64,000 nucleotides of DNA, taken from contig NZ_JAJOZB010000001.1 of assembly GCF_023701745.1 (NCBI RefSeq), forward strand, positions 5,369,501 through 5,433,500. Reading direction: 5' to 3'. The first letter of the stretch is position 1. Each line of letters begins with the position of its first letter. This stretch comes from Streptomyces sp. RKAG293. Its GTDB lineage: Bacteria > Actinomycetota > Actinomycetes > Streptomycetales > Streptomycetaceae. This document shows positions 50,264 through 59,673 of the stretch, one piece after another. The position numbers were made by a program, and so were the translations under genes. The notes beneath the pieces were generated by a model, which did no database searches, was not told the origin of the DNA, and saw nothing but the letters and a program-made list of their open reading frames with translations.

Positions 50264-52168
50264 ATGGGCCAGGCGCAAGGCACCGACGGACGTCTCCTCG
50301 CCGACCGGTACCGGCTCGGCGAGGTCCTCGGCAAGGGCGGCATGGGAACGGTCTGGCGCGCGGAGGACGAAACCCTCGGCCGGACCGTCGCCGTCAAGGA
50401 GTTGCGCTTCCCCGGAAATGTCGACGAGGACGAGAAGCGCCGGCTGATCACCCGGACCCTGCGCGAGGCGAAGGCCACCGCGCGGATCCGCGGCACCGGC
50501 GCGGTCACCGTGTTCGATGTCGTCGAGGAGGACGACCGGCCGTGGATCGTCATGGAACTGGTCGAGGGCCGCTCGCTGTCCGACGCCATCCGTGAGGACG
50601 GCCCGCTGACGCCCAAGCGCGCCGCCGAGGTGGCCCTGGTGGTGCTCGACGTGCTGAAGGCCGCGCACAAGGAGGGCATCCTCCACCGCGACGTCAAGCC
50701 GTCCAACGTCCTCATCGCCGACGACGGCCGCGTCGTGCTCAGCGACTTCGGCATCGCGCAGATCGACGGCGACCCCTCCGTCACCTCGACCGGCATGCTC
50801 GTCGGCGCCCCCTCGTACATCTCGCCGGAGCGCGCCCGCGGCCAGAAGCCGGGCCCGCCGGCGGACCTGTGGTCGCTCGGCGCCCTGCTGTACGCATCGG
50901 TCGAGGGCCGCCCGCCCTACGACAAGGGCTCGGCCATCGCCACCCTGACCGCCGTCATGACCGAGCCGGTCGGCCCGATGGAGAACGCGGGCGCGCTCGC
51001 CGACGCCATCCACGGCCTGCTCATCAAGGACCCGGCGGAGCGCCTGGACGACGCGGGCGTCCGCACCCTGCTCACCCGCGTCGCCAACGCGCCGCAGCAT
51101 CCGGTCGCTCCGGCGTCCGAGGACCTGGGGAACTCCGCGACGCGCGTCGTCGCGCTGCCGCCGGACCCGCAGCCCACCCCGACCGACGCACCGCCCGCCG
51201 CCCGCAAGGCCGCCGCCGACCAGGCCAGGGTCCGCAACGCGCTGCGCTCGGTGCGCGGCGCCGCCGCGGCCGCCGGCTCCGCCACCGCCGCCACCGCCGC
51301 CAAGGCGGCGAAGGCCGCGAAGCCGAGACCGGCGGCGGAGCCGGGGGAGCCCGACACCAAGCCGAAGGCGCCGCGCGCGCCGATCACCGATGTCGTACCG
51401 CGCCGGGTGCTGATCATCGCCCTCGTCGCCGTCGCCCTCGCCGTCCTCGGCACCGCGATCGGCTTCGCGCTGGCCAGCGGCGGGGACGGCGACAACGCGC
51501 CCGACTCCAAGCCGGGTTCCGCGTCCTCCGCCCCGGGCAAGGTGGGCGACGGCAAGACACCGGGCACCCCGAAGGGGAGCCCCGGCGGCACCGGACAGCA
51601 GCCGTCGACGAACCCGGGCGCGGGGACGAGCGCGGGCACCACCGCCGGCACGACCGCGGGCACCACCGCGGGCACGGGCGGCGCCGCGAACCCGCCGGCG
51701 GGCACGGACAACAAGGTGCCGGCCGGCTTCAACGTCGTGACCGCGGGCCACTTCTCGATCGCGCTGCCGGCGGGCTGGAAGAAGACCGGCAGCGCGGGGG
51801 CCGACAGCTTCATATTCAGCGCCGACGGCGGCTTCCCGCGTGTGCAGATCGACTTCACCGACGAGCCGGGCAAGAACGCGGCGGCCGCCTGGTTCGCGAA
51901 CGAAGGCTCGGTGGCTTCCGCGAGCAGTGGCTACCACCGGCTGTCGATCGCCAATGTCGCCTTCAACGGCTACCCCACCGCCGCCGACTGGATCTTCGAG
52001 CGGACCGAGAAGGGCGGCATCAAGGGTCGCGTCCAGAACCGCGGGTTCGTCGTCAACGACCACCAGGGTTTCGCCATCATGTTCTCCGCGCCCGCCGACC
52101 AGTGGGACACGCCCGCCATCGCGCAGATGCGCCAGACGTTCTTCGCCACCTTCAAGCCGGCCAACTGA
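50264..52168 (+). CDS. Membrane Ser/Thr protein kinase 2
   Basis: A 634-aa kinase with all catalytic motifs (GKGGMGTVW, VAVKEL, HRDVKPSN, LSDFGIAQ). A long Ala/Pro-rich juxtamembrane segment precedes the TM helix at about residues 381-403 (VLIIALVAVALAVLG). Outside, a 12-bp tandem repeat (51632-51679) encodes an AGTT-rich linker, then a domain starting FSIALPAGWKK, similar in style to that of its neighbours. ATG 50264 follows AGGGGAATTC. It is 71 nt from kinase 1. Confidence 0.92.
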   Translation: MGQAQGTDGRLLADRYRLGEVLGKGGMGTVWRAEDETLGRTVAVKELRFPGNVDEDEKRRLITRTLREAKATARIRGTGAVTVFDVVEEDDRPWIVMELVEGRSLSDAIREDGPLTPKRAAEVALVVLDVLKAAHKEGILHRDVKPSNVLIADDGRVVLSDFGIAQIDGDPSVTSTGMLVGAPSYISPERARGQKPGPPADLWSLGALLYASVEGRPPYDKGSAIATLTAVMTEPVGPMENAGALADAIHGLLIKDPAERLDDAGVRTLLTRVANAPQHPVAPASEDLGNSATRVVALPPDPQPTPTDAPPAARKAAADQARVRNALRSVRGAAAAAGSATAATAAKAAKAAKPRPAAEPGEPDTKPKAPRAPITDVVPRRVLIIALVAVALAVLGTAIGFALASGGDGDNAPDSKPGSASSAPGKVGDGKTPGTPKGSPGGTGQQPSTNPGAGTSAGTTAGTTAGTTAGTGGAANPPAGTDNKVPAGFNVVTAGHFSIALPAGWKKTGSAGADSFIFSADGGFPRVQIDFTDEPGKNAAAAWFANEGSVASASSGYHRLSIANVAFNGYPTAADWIFERTEKGGIKGRVQNRGFVVNDHQGFAIMFSAPADQWDTPAIAQMRQTFFATFKPAN

Positions 52169-52284
52169 TCTGCGCAGAGCGGGTCACGAGGCATGCCTCC
52201 GGCACGTATCGTGAAAGCTCGCGGACTGTCCGCAGCCAGATTGCATCCGGACCGGACCGGATCTGACGCTTTTGGGGAGGCGTC

Positions 52285-54252
52285 GTGGACGAATACGCGG
52301 GTCGCGTACTCGCCGACCGCTACCGCCTGCCCCGGCCACCCGCGGACGAGTACGAACTGGTCGAAACGCGCGCCTTCGACACGTACAGCGGCCAGGAGGT
52401 CCTGGTCCGCCAGGTACTGCTGCCGGAGATCGTCAGCGCGGAACTGATGAGCCCGGGGCAGTACGGTGACCAGCCGGGCCACGGCCAGGACCGTACGAGC
52501 GACAGCGCGCAGCGCGCGCTGGACGCCGCGCGGGCCGCCGCCGCGATACCCGATCACCCGCGCCTGGTGCAGGTCTTCGACATCTTCGTCGAGGACGGCA
52601 GCCTGTGGATCGCCAGCGAGCTGGTCAACGCCCGGCCGCTCGCGTCGTTACTCGTCGACAAGCGGCTCGGCCACTACCGCGCCGCCGAGGTCGCCTCGGA
52701 CGTGCTCGTCGCGCTGCGCGTCCTGCACGCCTACGGCTGGACCCACCGCAACGTCACCGCCAGCACCGTCCTGGTCTGCGACGACGGCCGCGCCATGCTG
52801 TCCGGCCTGGCGGCCGGTGCCGCGCAGGAGGCGCTCTGCGGCTACGACCCGGTCCCGGCCGAGGTGATGGCCGGAGGGAACGGCGCCGGCTGGGGCGGAC
52901 CGGACTCCGCGCTGGAGCAGGAGCGGGCCCGGCAGGCCCGCATCACCGTCGTCGGCCCGGTCACCGAGCGCTGGGCGCCGGAACAGGCCACCCCCGTCCA
53001 TGAGAACTGGCAGCTGGCGCCGCCCGTCGGCCCCGCGGCCGACCTGTGGGCGCTGGGCTCGCTGCTCTTCCGCAGCGTCCAGGGCCACCCGCCGTTTCCC
53101 GAGGAGAGCACTCCGGAGCTCGTCCAGCTGGTCTGCGCGGAACCGCCCGCCTTCGCCGAGGAGAGCGGACCGCTGCGGCCCATCGTCGAGTCGCTGCTGC
53201 GCCCCGACCCCGAGGAGCGCCCGGACTTCGACGAACTGGAGGGCTGGCTGCGCTCCTTGATCCGGTCCGCGCCCGAGCCCGACCTGGGCCTGCGGACGGT
53301 GCCGGTCCCGACGGATCCCCGCAAGCTGCCGATCGTCCGGCGCAGGGGCGAGCTGGTCCGCCGCCGCAGGTCCGCGGCGGCCGCGGCGGCCGCTTCCGCC
53401 TCCGCCGAGGGGCTCTCCGGGGCGACCCACCGGCGCCATGCGCGGGCGAAGCAGGAGCGGTCGGCCCGGCAGGTGAACCAGGCGCAGTCGACCCGGACGA
53501 ACGGGCCGCAGCAGAAGGCGTCGAGGGAACGGGCGCCGCGCAGTCTGGGCGCCCGCCTGCTCATCCTCGTGCTGCTCCTGCTGGTCGCGGTGGTGGTGTA
53601 CGCGCTGGTGATGATGCCGCGCAACACCACCGACGACGGCAGCCAGGCAGGTGCGACGACCCGGACGGTCCCGGCGCAGATGCCGGGCTCCGGCTCGGAC
53701 GACAAGACCAGCGGCAAGGCGCCGACCACCGCCCCGACGTCCGCGAAGCCGCCGCCCACCACCCGGCCCCCGGCGACGAGCGCACCGCCGGCCACCGATC
53801 TCGGCGGCGACTTCGCGCTGCGCACGGACGACGCGGGCTTCGCGGTCGCCGTGCACACCGGCTGGCAGCGGCAGGGCAAGAACGCCCAGGACCAGGTCCG
53901 GTACACCGGCGGGGACTTCCAGCTGATCGTGGTCCCCGGCCGCGACGCGGCGTCCGACGCGGGCACTGACCCGATGGCGTACCAGTCCAACGAACCCGAG
54001 CTGGCGCCGTTCCGTGCCTCGCAGTGGGCCTCGGCCGGCGCGCTGCGGACGCTCGATGTGGGCGGATCGCCCGCGGCGGAGGGCGAGTACAGCTGGCGGG
54101 ACGGCAACGGCCACCAGGTCTACGCCCGCAATCTCGCGGTGCTCCAGGACGGCAGGTACCACCTGGTCCTGGTGATCGGCCCGGACGATCAACGGGCCGA
54201 CGTCCAGCGCATCTTCGACAAGGCCGCCGAGACCTACCGTCCGGCGGACTGA
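52285..54252 (+). CDS. Membrane pseudokinase of the kinase array
   Basis: A 655-aa protein with kinase fold but no working active site. The N-terminus RYRLPRPPADEYELVETRAF has no Gly-rich loop, the ATP Lys position reads VLVRQV, the HRD motif reads HRNVTAS, and the DFG segment reads MLSGLAAG. The rest of the fold (ADLWALGSLLFRSVQGHPPFP) is intact. A basic linker leads to one TM helix near residues 425-444, then an extracellular domain (FAVAVHTGWQ). Codon 122 is TTA, so translation may depend on the bldA tRNA. GTG 52285 follows GGGGAGGCGTC. Confidence 0.9.
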   Translation: MDEYAGRVLADRYRLPRPPADEYELVETRAFDTYSGQEVLVRQVLLPEIVSAELMSPGQYGDQPGHGQDRTSDSAQRALDAARAAAAIPDHPRLVQVFDIFVEDGSLWIASELVNARPLASLLVDKRLGHYRAAEVASDVLVALRVLHAYGWTHRNVTASTVLVCDDGRAMLSGLAAGAAQEALCGYDPVPAEVMAGGNGAGWGGPDSALEQERARQARITVVGPVTERWAPEQATPVHENWQLAPPVGPAADLWALGSLLFRSVQGHPPFPEESTPELVQLVCAEPPAFAEESGPLRPIVESLLRPDPEERPDFDELEGWLRSLIRSAPEPDLGLRTVPVPTDPRKLPIVRRRGELVRRRRSAAAAAAASASAEGLSGATHRRHARAKQERSARQVNQAQSTRTNGPQQKASRERAPRSLGARLLILVLLLLVAVVVYALVMMPRNTTDDGSQAGATTRTVPAQMPGSGSDDKTSGKAPTTAPTSAKPPPTTRPPATSAPPATDLGGDFALRTDDAGFAVAVHTGWQRQGKNAQDQVRYTGGDFQLIVVPGRDAASDAGTDPMAYQSNEPELAPFRASQWASAGALRTLDVGGSPAAEGEYSWRDGNGHQVYARNLAVLQDGRYHLVLVIGPDDQRADVQRIFDKAAETYRPAD

Positions 54253-54381
54253 CGGCGCGGGATTTCGACGCGTTTCTGCGCAGGCTGGACGCGTTGTGGG
54301 AGGAAGGCCGGCTGCCGCAGCGGTTCCGTTGACCTGTCGGTCCGCGGACAAGGCCGCCGGCCCGTGCGGCATGATGGGCGC

Positions 54382-56001
54382 ATGGCGAACGACGGGGGAT
54401 ACGCCGCGCCCTCGGCCCCGCGGATGCCCGGGCCGATCGCCGGCCGTTACCGGATCACCGGGCGGCTGGGCCGCGGCGGTATGGGCACCGTGTGGCGGGC
54501 GACCGACGAGTTGCTGGACCGGCAGGTCGCGGTCAAGGAGCTGCACTTCAACGAGGACCTGTCCGAGGCCGAGCAGCAGCTGTACCGGGACCGCGCGCTG
54601 CGTGAGGCCCGGAGTGTGGCGCAGATCCGGCACCCGCATGTCGTCGTCCTGCACGACGTGGTCGAGCAGGACGGCCGGCCGTGGATCGTGATGGAGCTGA
54701 TCGACGGCCGCTCGCTGTCCGACGTGCTCGCCAAGGACGGCCCGGTGGGGCCGCGCGAGGCGGCCAGGATCGGCGCAGCGGTGGCGGGCGCGCTGCACGC
54801 CGCGCACGAGCGCGGGGTGCTGCACCGGGACATCAAGCCGGCGAACGTCCTGATCGAGCGGGAGACCGGGCGGGTCGTGCTCACCGACTTCGGGATCGCG
54901 CGGGTGTCGGGAACGACGACACTGACCGAGACCGGGGTGTTCGTCGGTTCGCCCGAGTACACCTCGCCGGAGCGGATGTCCGGGGCGGTGGCGGGGCCGG
55001 AGTCCGATCTGTGGTCGGTGGGTGTGCTGCTGTGCGCGTCCGTCGACGGGCACTCGCCGTTCCGCCGCGATTCGATCGGCGGGGTGCTGCACGCCGTCGT
55101 CTACGACGAGATCCGGCCGCCCGCGAGCGCGGGCCCGCTGCTGCCGGTCGTCAGCGCGCTGCTCGAACGTGACACCGGCCGCCGGATGGGAGCGCCGGCG
55201 GCGGAGCTGTGGCTGCGCACGTACGCCGAGACCGGCGAGGCGACGGAGACGGGACACGTCCCGACCGTCACCCAGGACACCGTGGTCCCGCCGGATCCCG
55301 TCCTGGAACCGGCCCAGGACCCGACGCCGCCGCTGACCCCTTCGCCGTTCCCCGCCGCCTTCCCCGGGTCCTCCAAGGGCCGGAAGTCCCGCAGGGGAGT
55401 ACTGGCGGGCGCGCTGCTCGCACTGGTCATCGGGGGTGGGGTGGCGGCCGCCGTGCTGACGATGAACGGTGCCGACGGCAGTGCGAACACCGCGACGAAG
55501 CCCTCATCGCAGCCGCCGTCGGCCCCGCACACGACGCCGCCCGTCACCCCGAGCCCCACCCCGGTCCCGGCCGGATTCCGTACCGTCACCGACACGTCGG
55601 GCTTCTCCGTCGTGCTCCCCACCGGCTACGACCGGTCGGTCGATCCGCCGCGGATCTACTACTACTCGCCCGGCAAGGAGTTCCGGTTCGGCGTCCGCAA
55701 CGAGAAGCCGGACCCGAACGGCCCGATGGCGGTGATGACCGCGCAGCACCGCGCGGGCGCCGGCGCGTACAAGGGGTACCGGGACGGGTTCGTCACCGGG
55801 ACGACGAAGGACGGCGGGCCGGCCGCGCTCTGGGAGTTCACCTGGGACGGCTACCCGGGCGGTGGCGCGCGCCGGACGTTCGACCTGTGCTGGACGGAGA
55901 ACGGCCGGCAGTACGACATCTGGGTCTCGTCGCCGGTGGAGAAGTCGGAGCAGGGACGTCAGACCTTTGACACGGCGCGGAACACGTTCACACCGCGCTG
56001 A
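54382..56001 (+). CDS. Membrane Ser/Thr protein kinase 4 of the array
   Basis: A 539-aa kinase with complete motifs (GRGGMGTVW, VAVKEL, HRDIKPAN, LTDFGIAR). The TM helix is at about residues 337-360 (RGVLAGALLALVIGGGVAA), followed by a Pro/Thr linker and an extracellular domain (GFSVVLPTGYDRSVDPPRIY). It is the last kinase of the array and ends in a small hairpin with a T-rich tail. ATG 54382 is preceded by CATGAT, and there is no clear ribosome binding site. Confidence 0.92.
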   Translation: MANDGGYAAPSAPRMPGPIAGRYRITGRLGRGGMGTVWRATDELLDRQVAVKELHFNEDLSEAEQQLYRDRALREARSVAQIRHPHVVVLHDVVEQDGRPWIVMELIDGRSLSDVLAKDGPVGPREAARIGAAVAGALHAAHERGVLHRDIKPANVLIERETGRVVLTDFGIARVSGTTTLTETGVFVGSPEYTSPERMSGAVAGPESDLWSVGVLLCASVDGHSPFRRDSIGGVLHAVVYDEIRPPASAGPLLPVVSALLERDTGRRMGAPAAELWLRTYAETGEATETGHVPTVTQDTVVPPDPVLEPAQDPTPPLTPSPFPAAFPGSSKGRKSRRGVLAGALLALVIGGGVAAAVLTMNGADGSANTATKPSSQPPSAPHTTPPVTPSPTPVPAGFRTVTDTSGFSVVLPTGYDRSVDPPRIYYYSPGKEFRFGVRNEKPDPNGPMAVMTAQHRAGAGAYKGYRDGFVTGTTKDGGPAALWEFTWDGYPGGGARRTFDLCWTENGRQYDIWVSSPVEKSEQGRQTFDTARNTFTPR

Positions 56002-56041
56002 CCGGGCGGGGCATGCTCTGAGCTGCGGAAATCAAGATCGC

Positions 56042-56066
56042 GCCAGCGATTGCTGGCTTAATTGTG
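56042..56066 (+). terminator. Hairpin after the kinase array
   Basis: GCCAGC (56042-56047) pairs with GCTGGC (56052-56057), followed by TTAATTGTG. It lies 40 nt after the last kinase stop and before gabD2. Confidence 0.55.
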
Positions 56067-56132
56067 CTCGTCAGGTGAAAAGTAGCTACTGATGGGTACC
56101 CAGAGGCGCCCATCAGCCGTAATCTCGCCGAT

Positions 56133-57743
56133 ATGACGGACTCGCTCGGCACCACGCGCCCCACCGACGGCAACCCGGCGGCACCCACCACCGCCAGAGG
56201 AGCCCAGGACGTCGTCACCCCCGACCTCGTCGCGCGGCTCACGCGTGGCGTCATCGGCAGCGGCCGCACCAGCAACCACACCCCGCTCACCGGCGAGAAG
56301 CTCGCCGACCTCCCGGAGGCCACTCCTGACGAGGTCGGCACCGCCTTCGAGCGGGCCCGCGCCGCCCAGCACGCCTGGGCCGCCACGCCGGTACGGCAGC
56401 GCGCCGCCGTGCTGCTGCGCTTCCACGACCTGGTGCTCAGCCGGCAGAGCGAGGTCCTCGACCTCATCCAGCTGGAGACCGGCAAGGCCCGGCTGCACGC
56501 CCACGAAGAGGTCCAGGCCGTCGTCATGTCCGCCCGCCACTACGGGCGCCGGGCCCCCGCGTACCTCAGGCCCAAGGGCCACGGCGGTGCCGTTCCCGTC
56601 CTGACCAAGGTGGTCGAGCTGCGCCAGCCGCGCGGCGTCGTCGGGCAGATCGCGCCCTGGAACTACCCGTTCGAGCTGTCGGTCGGTGACGCGCTCCCCG
56701 CCTTCGCCGCAGGCAACGCCGTCGTCATGAAGCCCGACACCGAGACCGCGCTCACCGCGCTGTGGGCGCGCGAGCAGCTCATCGAGGCCGGGCTGCCCGC
56801 CGACGTGTGGCAGATCGTGATCGGCGACGGCCCGGTCATCGGCCCTGCGCTCGTCGAGCACGCCGACTACGTCTCCTTCACCGGCTCCACCCGCACCGGC
56901 CGCGAGGTCGCCCAGCGCGCCGCCGCCCGGCTGATCGGCGTCTCCCTCGAACTCGGCGGCAAGAACGCCATGCTGGTGCTGCGCGACGCCGACCTCGACA
57001 AGGCCGCCGAAGGTGCCGTCCGCGCCTGCTTCGCCTCCGCCGGTCAGCTCTGCGTCTCCATCGAGCGGCTCTTCGTCGACGAGTCCGTCGCCGACGCCTT
57101 CCTGGAGAAGTTCACCGCCCGCACCAGGGCGCTCAAGCTCGGCACCGCCCTCGCCTTCGGCGCCGGCATGGGATCGCTGGCCGGCGAGCGCCAGCTGGAG
57201 ACCGTCAGCCGGCACGTCGACGAGGCCCGCTCCAAGGGCGCCACCGTCCTGACCGGCGGCCGGGCCCGCCCGGACATCGGCCCCTACGTCTACGAGCCGA
57301 CGATCCTCGACGGGGTCGAGTCGCCAATGTCGGTCTGCACCGAGGAGACCTTCGGCCCGGTCGTCTCCGTCTACCGCTTCCGCGACGAGGACGAGGCCGT
57401 CGAGCGCGCCAACGCCACCCCGTACGGCCTCAACTCGTCCGTCTGGACCAAGGACACCCGCCGCGGCGGCCGCATCGGCGCCCGGCTGCGCTCCGGGACC
57501 GTCAACGTCAACGAGGGCTACGCCCCCGCGTACGGCAGCGTCCAGGCCCCGATGGGCGGCATGAAGGACTCCGGACTCGGCCGCCGGCACGGCTCCGAGG
57601 GCATCCTCAAGTTCACCGAGGCACAGACCGTCGCGACGCAGCGGCTGCTGCCGATGGCGCCGTCGATGGGCATGGACGACGAGAAGTACGCCGCCTTCAT
57701 GAGCCGTTCGCTGCGCGCGATGAAGGTGTTCCGGCTGCGCTGA
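56133..57743 (+). CDS. gabD2: Succinate-semialdehyde dehydrogenase (NADP+ type)
   Basis: A 536-aa aldehyde dehydrogenase, the actinobacterial form that oxidises succinate semialdehyde to succinate. The catalytic Glu is in SLELGGKNAML, the nucleophile Cys in SAGQLCVSIERLF, and NYPFELSVGDALPAFAAGN is the cofactor and substrate segment. There is no ribosome binding site, and TAATCT ends 7 nt before the ATG, pointing to a leaderless mRNA. A GMC oxidoreductase follows 62 nt downstream. Confidence 0.92.
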   Translation: MTDSLGTTRPTDGNPAAPTTARGAQDVVTPDLVARLTRGVIGSGRTSNHTPLTGEKLADLPEATPDEVGTAFERARAAQHAWAATPVRQRAAVLLRFHDLVLSRQSEVLDLIQLETGKARLHAHEEVQAVVMSARHYGRRAPAYLRPKGHGGAVPVLTKVVELRQPRGVVGQIAPWNYPFELSVGDALPAFAAGNAVVMKPDTETALTALWAREQLIEAGLPADVWQIVIGDGPVIGPALVEHADYVSFTGSTRTGREVAQRAAARLIGVSLELGGKNAMLVLRDADLDKAAEGAVRACFASAGQLCVSIERLFVDESVADAFLEKFTARTRALKLGTALAFGAGMGSLAGERQLETVSRHVDEARSKGATVLTGGRARPDIGPYVYEPTILDGVESPMSVCTEETFGPVVSVYRFRDEDEAVERANATPYGLNSSVWTKDTRRGGRIGARLRSGTVNVNEGYAPAYGSVQAPMGGMKDSGLGRRHGSEGILKFTEAQTVATQRLLPMAPSMGMDDEKYAAFMSRSLRAMKVFRLR

Positions 57744-57804
57744 TCCCACCGAGGGCGGCGCTTGTGAAGGCAGTTCGAAGGCAACATCCGCTACGGAGGA
57801 ACCT

Positions 57805-59592
57805 GTGTCGCGTGACCTGTCCGGCTACGACTACGACGTCATCGTCATCGGCTCCGGCTTCGGGGGCTCGGTGTCCGCGCTGCGCCTCACGGAGAAGGGC
57901 TACCGCGTCGGCGTCCTCGAAGCCGGGCGCCGCTTCACGCGCGAGACGCTGCCCAAGAACTCCTGGGACGTCCGCAACTTCCTCTGGGCGCCGTCGCTCG
58001 GCCTCTACGGCATCCAGCGCATCCACCTGCTGAACAACGTCCTCGTGCTGGCCGGCGCGGGCGTCGGCGGCGGATCGCTGAACTACGCCAACACCCTGTA
58101 CGTGCCGCCGAAGGCCTTCTTCGACGACCGCCAGTGGGGCCACATCACCGACTGGCAGGCGGAGCTCAAGCCGTACTACGACCAGGCCCAGCGCATGCTC
58201 GGCGTCCGGCTCAACCCCACGCTCACCCCCTCCGACGTGCATCTGAAGGCCGCCGCCGAGAAGATGGGCGTCGGCGACACCTTCCACATGGCGCCGGTCG
58301 GCGTCTTCTTCGGGGACGGCCAGGACGCCGGCGGCGAGGCGAAGGCCGAGCCGGGCGGCGAGGTCGCCGACCCGTACTTCGGCGGCGCCGGCCCGTCGCG
58401 GCGCGCGTGCACCGAGTGCGGTGAGTGCATGACCGGCTGCCGGCACGGCGCCAAGAACACCCTCAACGAGAACTATCTGCACCTCGCCGAGAAGGCCGGC
58501 GCCGTCATCCACCCCATGACGACGGTCGTCGGCCTCTCCGAGGACCCCGCGGGCGGCTACCGCGTCGCGACCGCGCCGACCGACAAGAAGCGCAAGGGCA
58601 AGCGGCGCGTGCTGCGCGCCCGGCAGATCGTCGTCGCCGCCGGCACGTACGGCACCCAGACGCTGCTGCACACCATGCGCGACGCGGGCGAACTCCCCGG
58701 CATCTCCGCCCGGCTCGGCGAACTCACCCGCACCAACTCCGAGGCGCTGGTCGGCGCCCAGACCGACAACCGCCGCTACCGCAAGGCGCACGGCGCGGCG
58801 AAGGTCGACTTCACCAAGGGCGTCGCGATCACGTCCTCGATCCACCCCGACGCCAACACCCACATCGAGCCGGTCCGCTACGGCAAGGGCTCCAACTCCA
58901 TGGGCGCCCTCACCATCCTCCAGATCCCGCACGACACCCGCGCCCCCAAGGCGCTCGCCTTCGCCGCGGCCTGCGCGCGCCACCCGATGCTCACGTTGCG
59001 CTCGCTGTCCAACCGCCGCTGGTCGGAGCGCACCATCATCGGCCTGGTCATGCAGTCGCTGGACAACTCGCTGACCACGTACCGCAAGCCCAAGGGCCTG
59101 GGCAAGGGACTGCTCACCGCCAAGCAGGGCCACGGCGCGCCCAACCCCGAGCACATCCCCGAGGGCGCCGAGGCCGCCCGGCTCATCGCCGAGGAGATCA
59201 ACGGCTTCGCGGGCAGCAACGTGGGCGAGCTCATGGGGACGCCGCTGACCGCCCACTTCCTCGGCGGCTGCGCCATCGGCGAGGACGCCGAGCACGGTGT
59301 GATCGACCCGTACCACCGGCTCTACGGGCACCCGGGCATCCATGTCGTCGACGGCGCCGCCGTCTCCGCCAACCTCGGGGTGAACCCGTCGCTCACGATC
59401 ACCGCCCAGGCCGAGCGGGCGATGTCGTTCTGGCCCAACAACGGCGACGAGGACACCCGCCCCACCCAGGGCGAGGCCTACGTACGCCTGCCGGCGGTGG
59501 AACCGCGGACCCCGGCCGTCCCGGAGGACGCCTTCGCCGCACTGCGCCTGCCTCTGCTGCCCGTGCCGCCGATCCCGCCGAAGCAGGTCTGA
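57805..59592 (+). CDS. GMC-family flavin oxidoreductase
   Basis: A 595-aa GMC oxidoreductase of the cholesterol-oxidase-like group. The FAD motif is VIVIGSGFGGSVSALRL, with GAGVGGGSLNYANT and C-terminal GHPGIHVVDGAAVSANLGVN. An insertion with CTECGECMTGC at about residue 200 looks like a metal-binding Cys cluster. The substrate is unknown; sterols or other alcohols are possible. GTG 57805 follows GGAGGAACCT. It probably shares a transcript with gabD2. Confidence 0.88.
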   Translation: MSRDLSGYDYDVIVIGSGFGGSVSALRLTEKGYRVGVLEAGRRFTRETLPKNSWDVRNFLWAPSLGLYGIQRIHLLNNVLVLAGAGVGGGSLNYANTLYVPPKAFFDDRQWGHITDWQAELKPYYDQAQRMLGVRLNPTLTPSDVHLKAAAEKMGVGDTFHMAPVGVFFGDGQDAGGEAKAEPGGEVADPYFGGAGPSRRACTECGECMTGCRHGAKNTLNENYLHLAEKAGAVIHPMTTVVGLSEDPAGGYRVATAPTDKKRKGKRRVLRARQIVVAAGTYGTQTLLHTMRDAGELPGISARLGELTRTNSEALVGAQTDNRRYRKAHGAAKVDFTKGVAITSSIHPDANTHIEPVRYGKGSNSMGALTILQIPHDTRAPKALAFAAACARHPMLTLRSLSNRRWSERTIIGLVMQSLDNSLTTYRKPKGLGKGLLTAKQGHGAPNPEHIPEGAEAARLIAEEINGFAGSNVGELMGTPLTAHFLGGCAIGEDAEHGVIDPYHRLYGHPGIHVVDGAAVSANLGVNPSLTITAQAERAMSFWPNNGDEDTRPTQGEAYVRLPAVEPRTPAVPEDAFAALRLPLLPVPPIPPKQV

Positions 59593-59605
59593 CCCCCTCG
59601 GACAC

Positions 59606-59643
59606 GTGAAGGGCCGCACCCCGACCGGGGTGCGGCCCTTCAC
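59606..59643. terminator. Bidirectional terminator after the GMC gene
   Basis: Arms 59606-59622 and 59627-59643 are perfectly complementary over 17 bp with a 4-nt loop, between the convergent GMC and LAxTG protein genes. Confidence 0.85.
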
Positions 59644-59673
59644 ACGGCTCCGGGACTCAGCCGGTCATACGGT

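Noticed and set aside
52648..55257. 869-codon open frame on the minus strand opposite the kinase array
   Set aside because: It is antisense to two genuine genes with clear kinase motifs, is very Arg/His/Gly rich, and has no recognisable domain. Long antisense frames are expected at this GC content.
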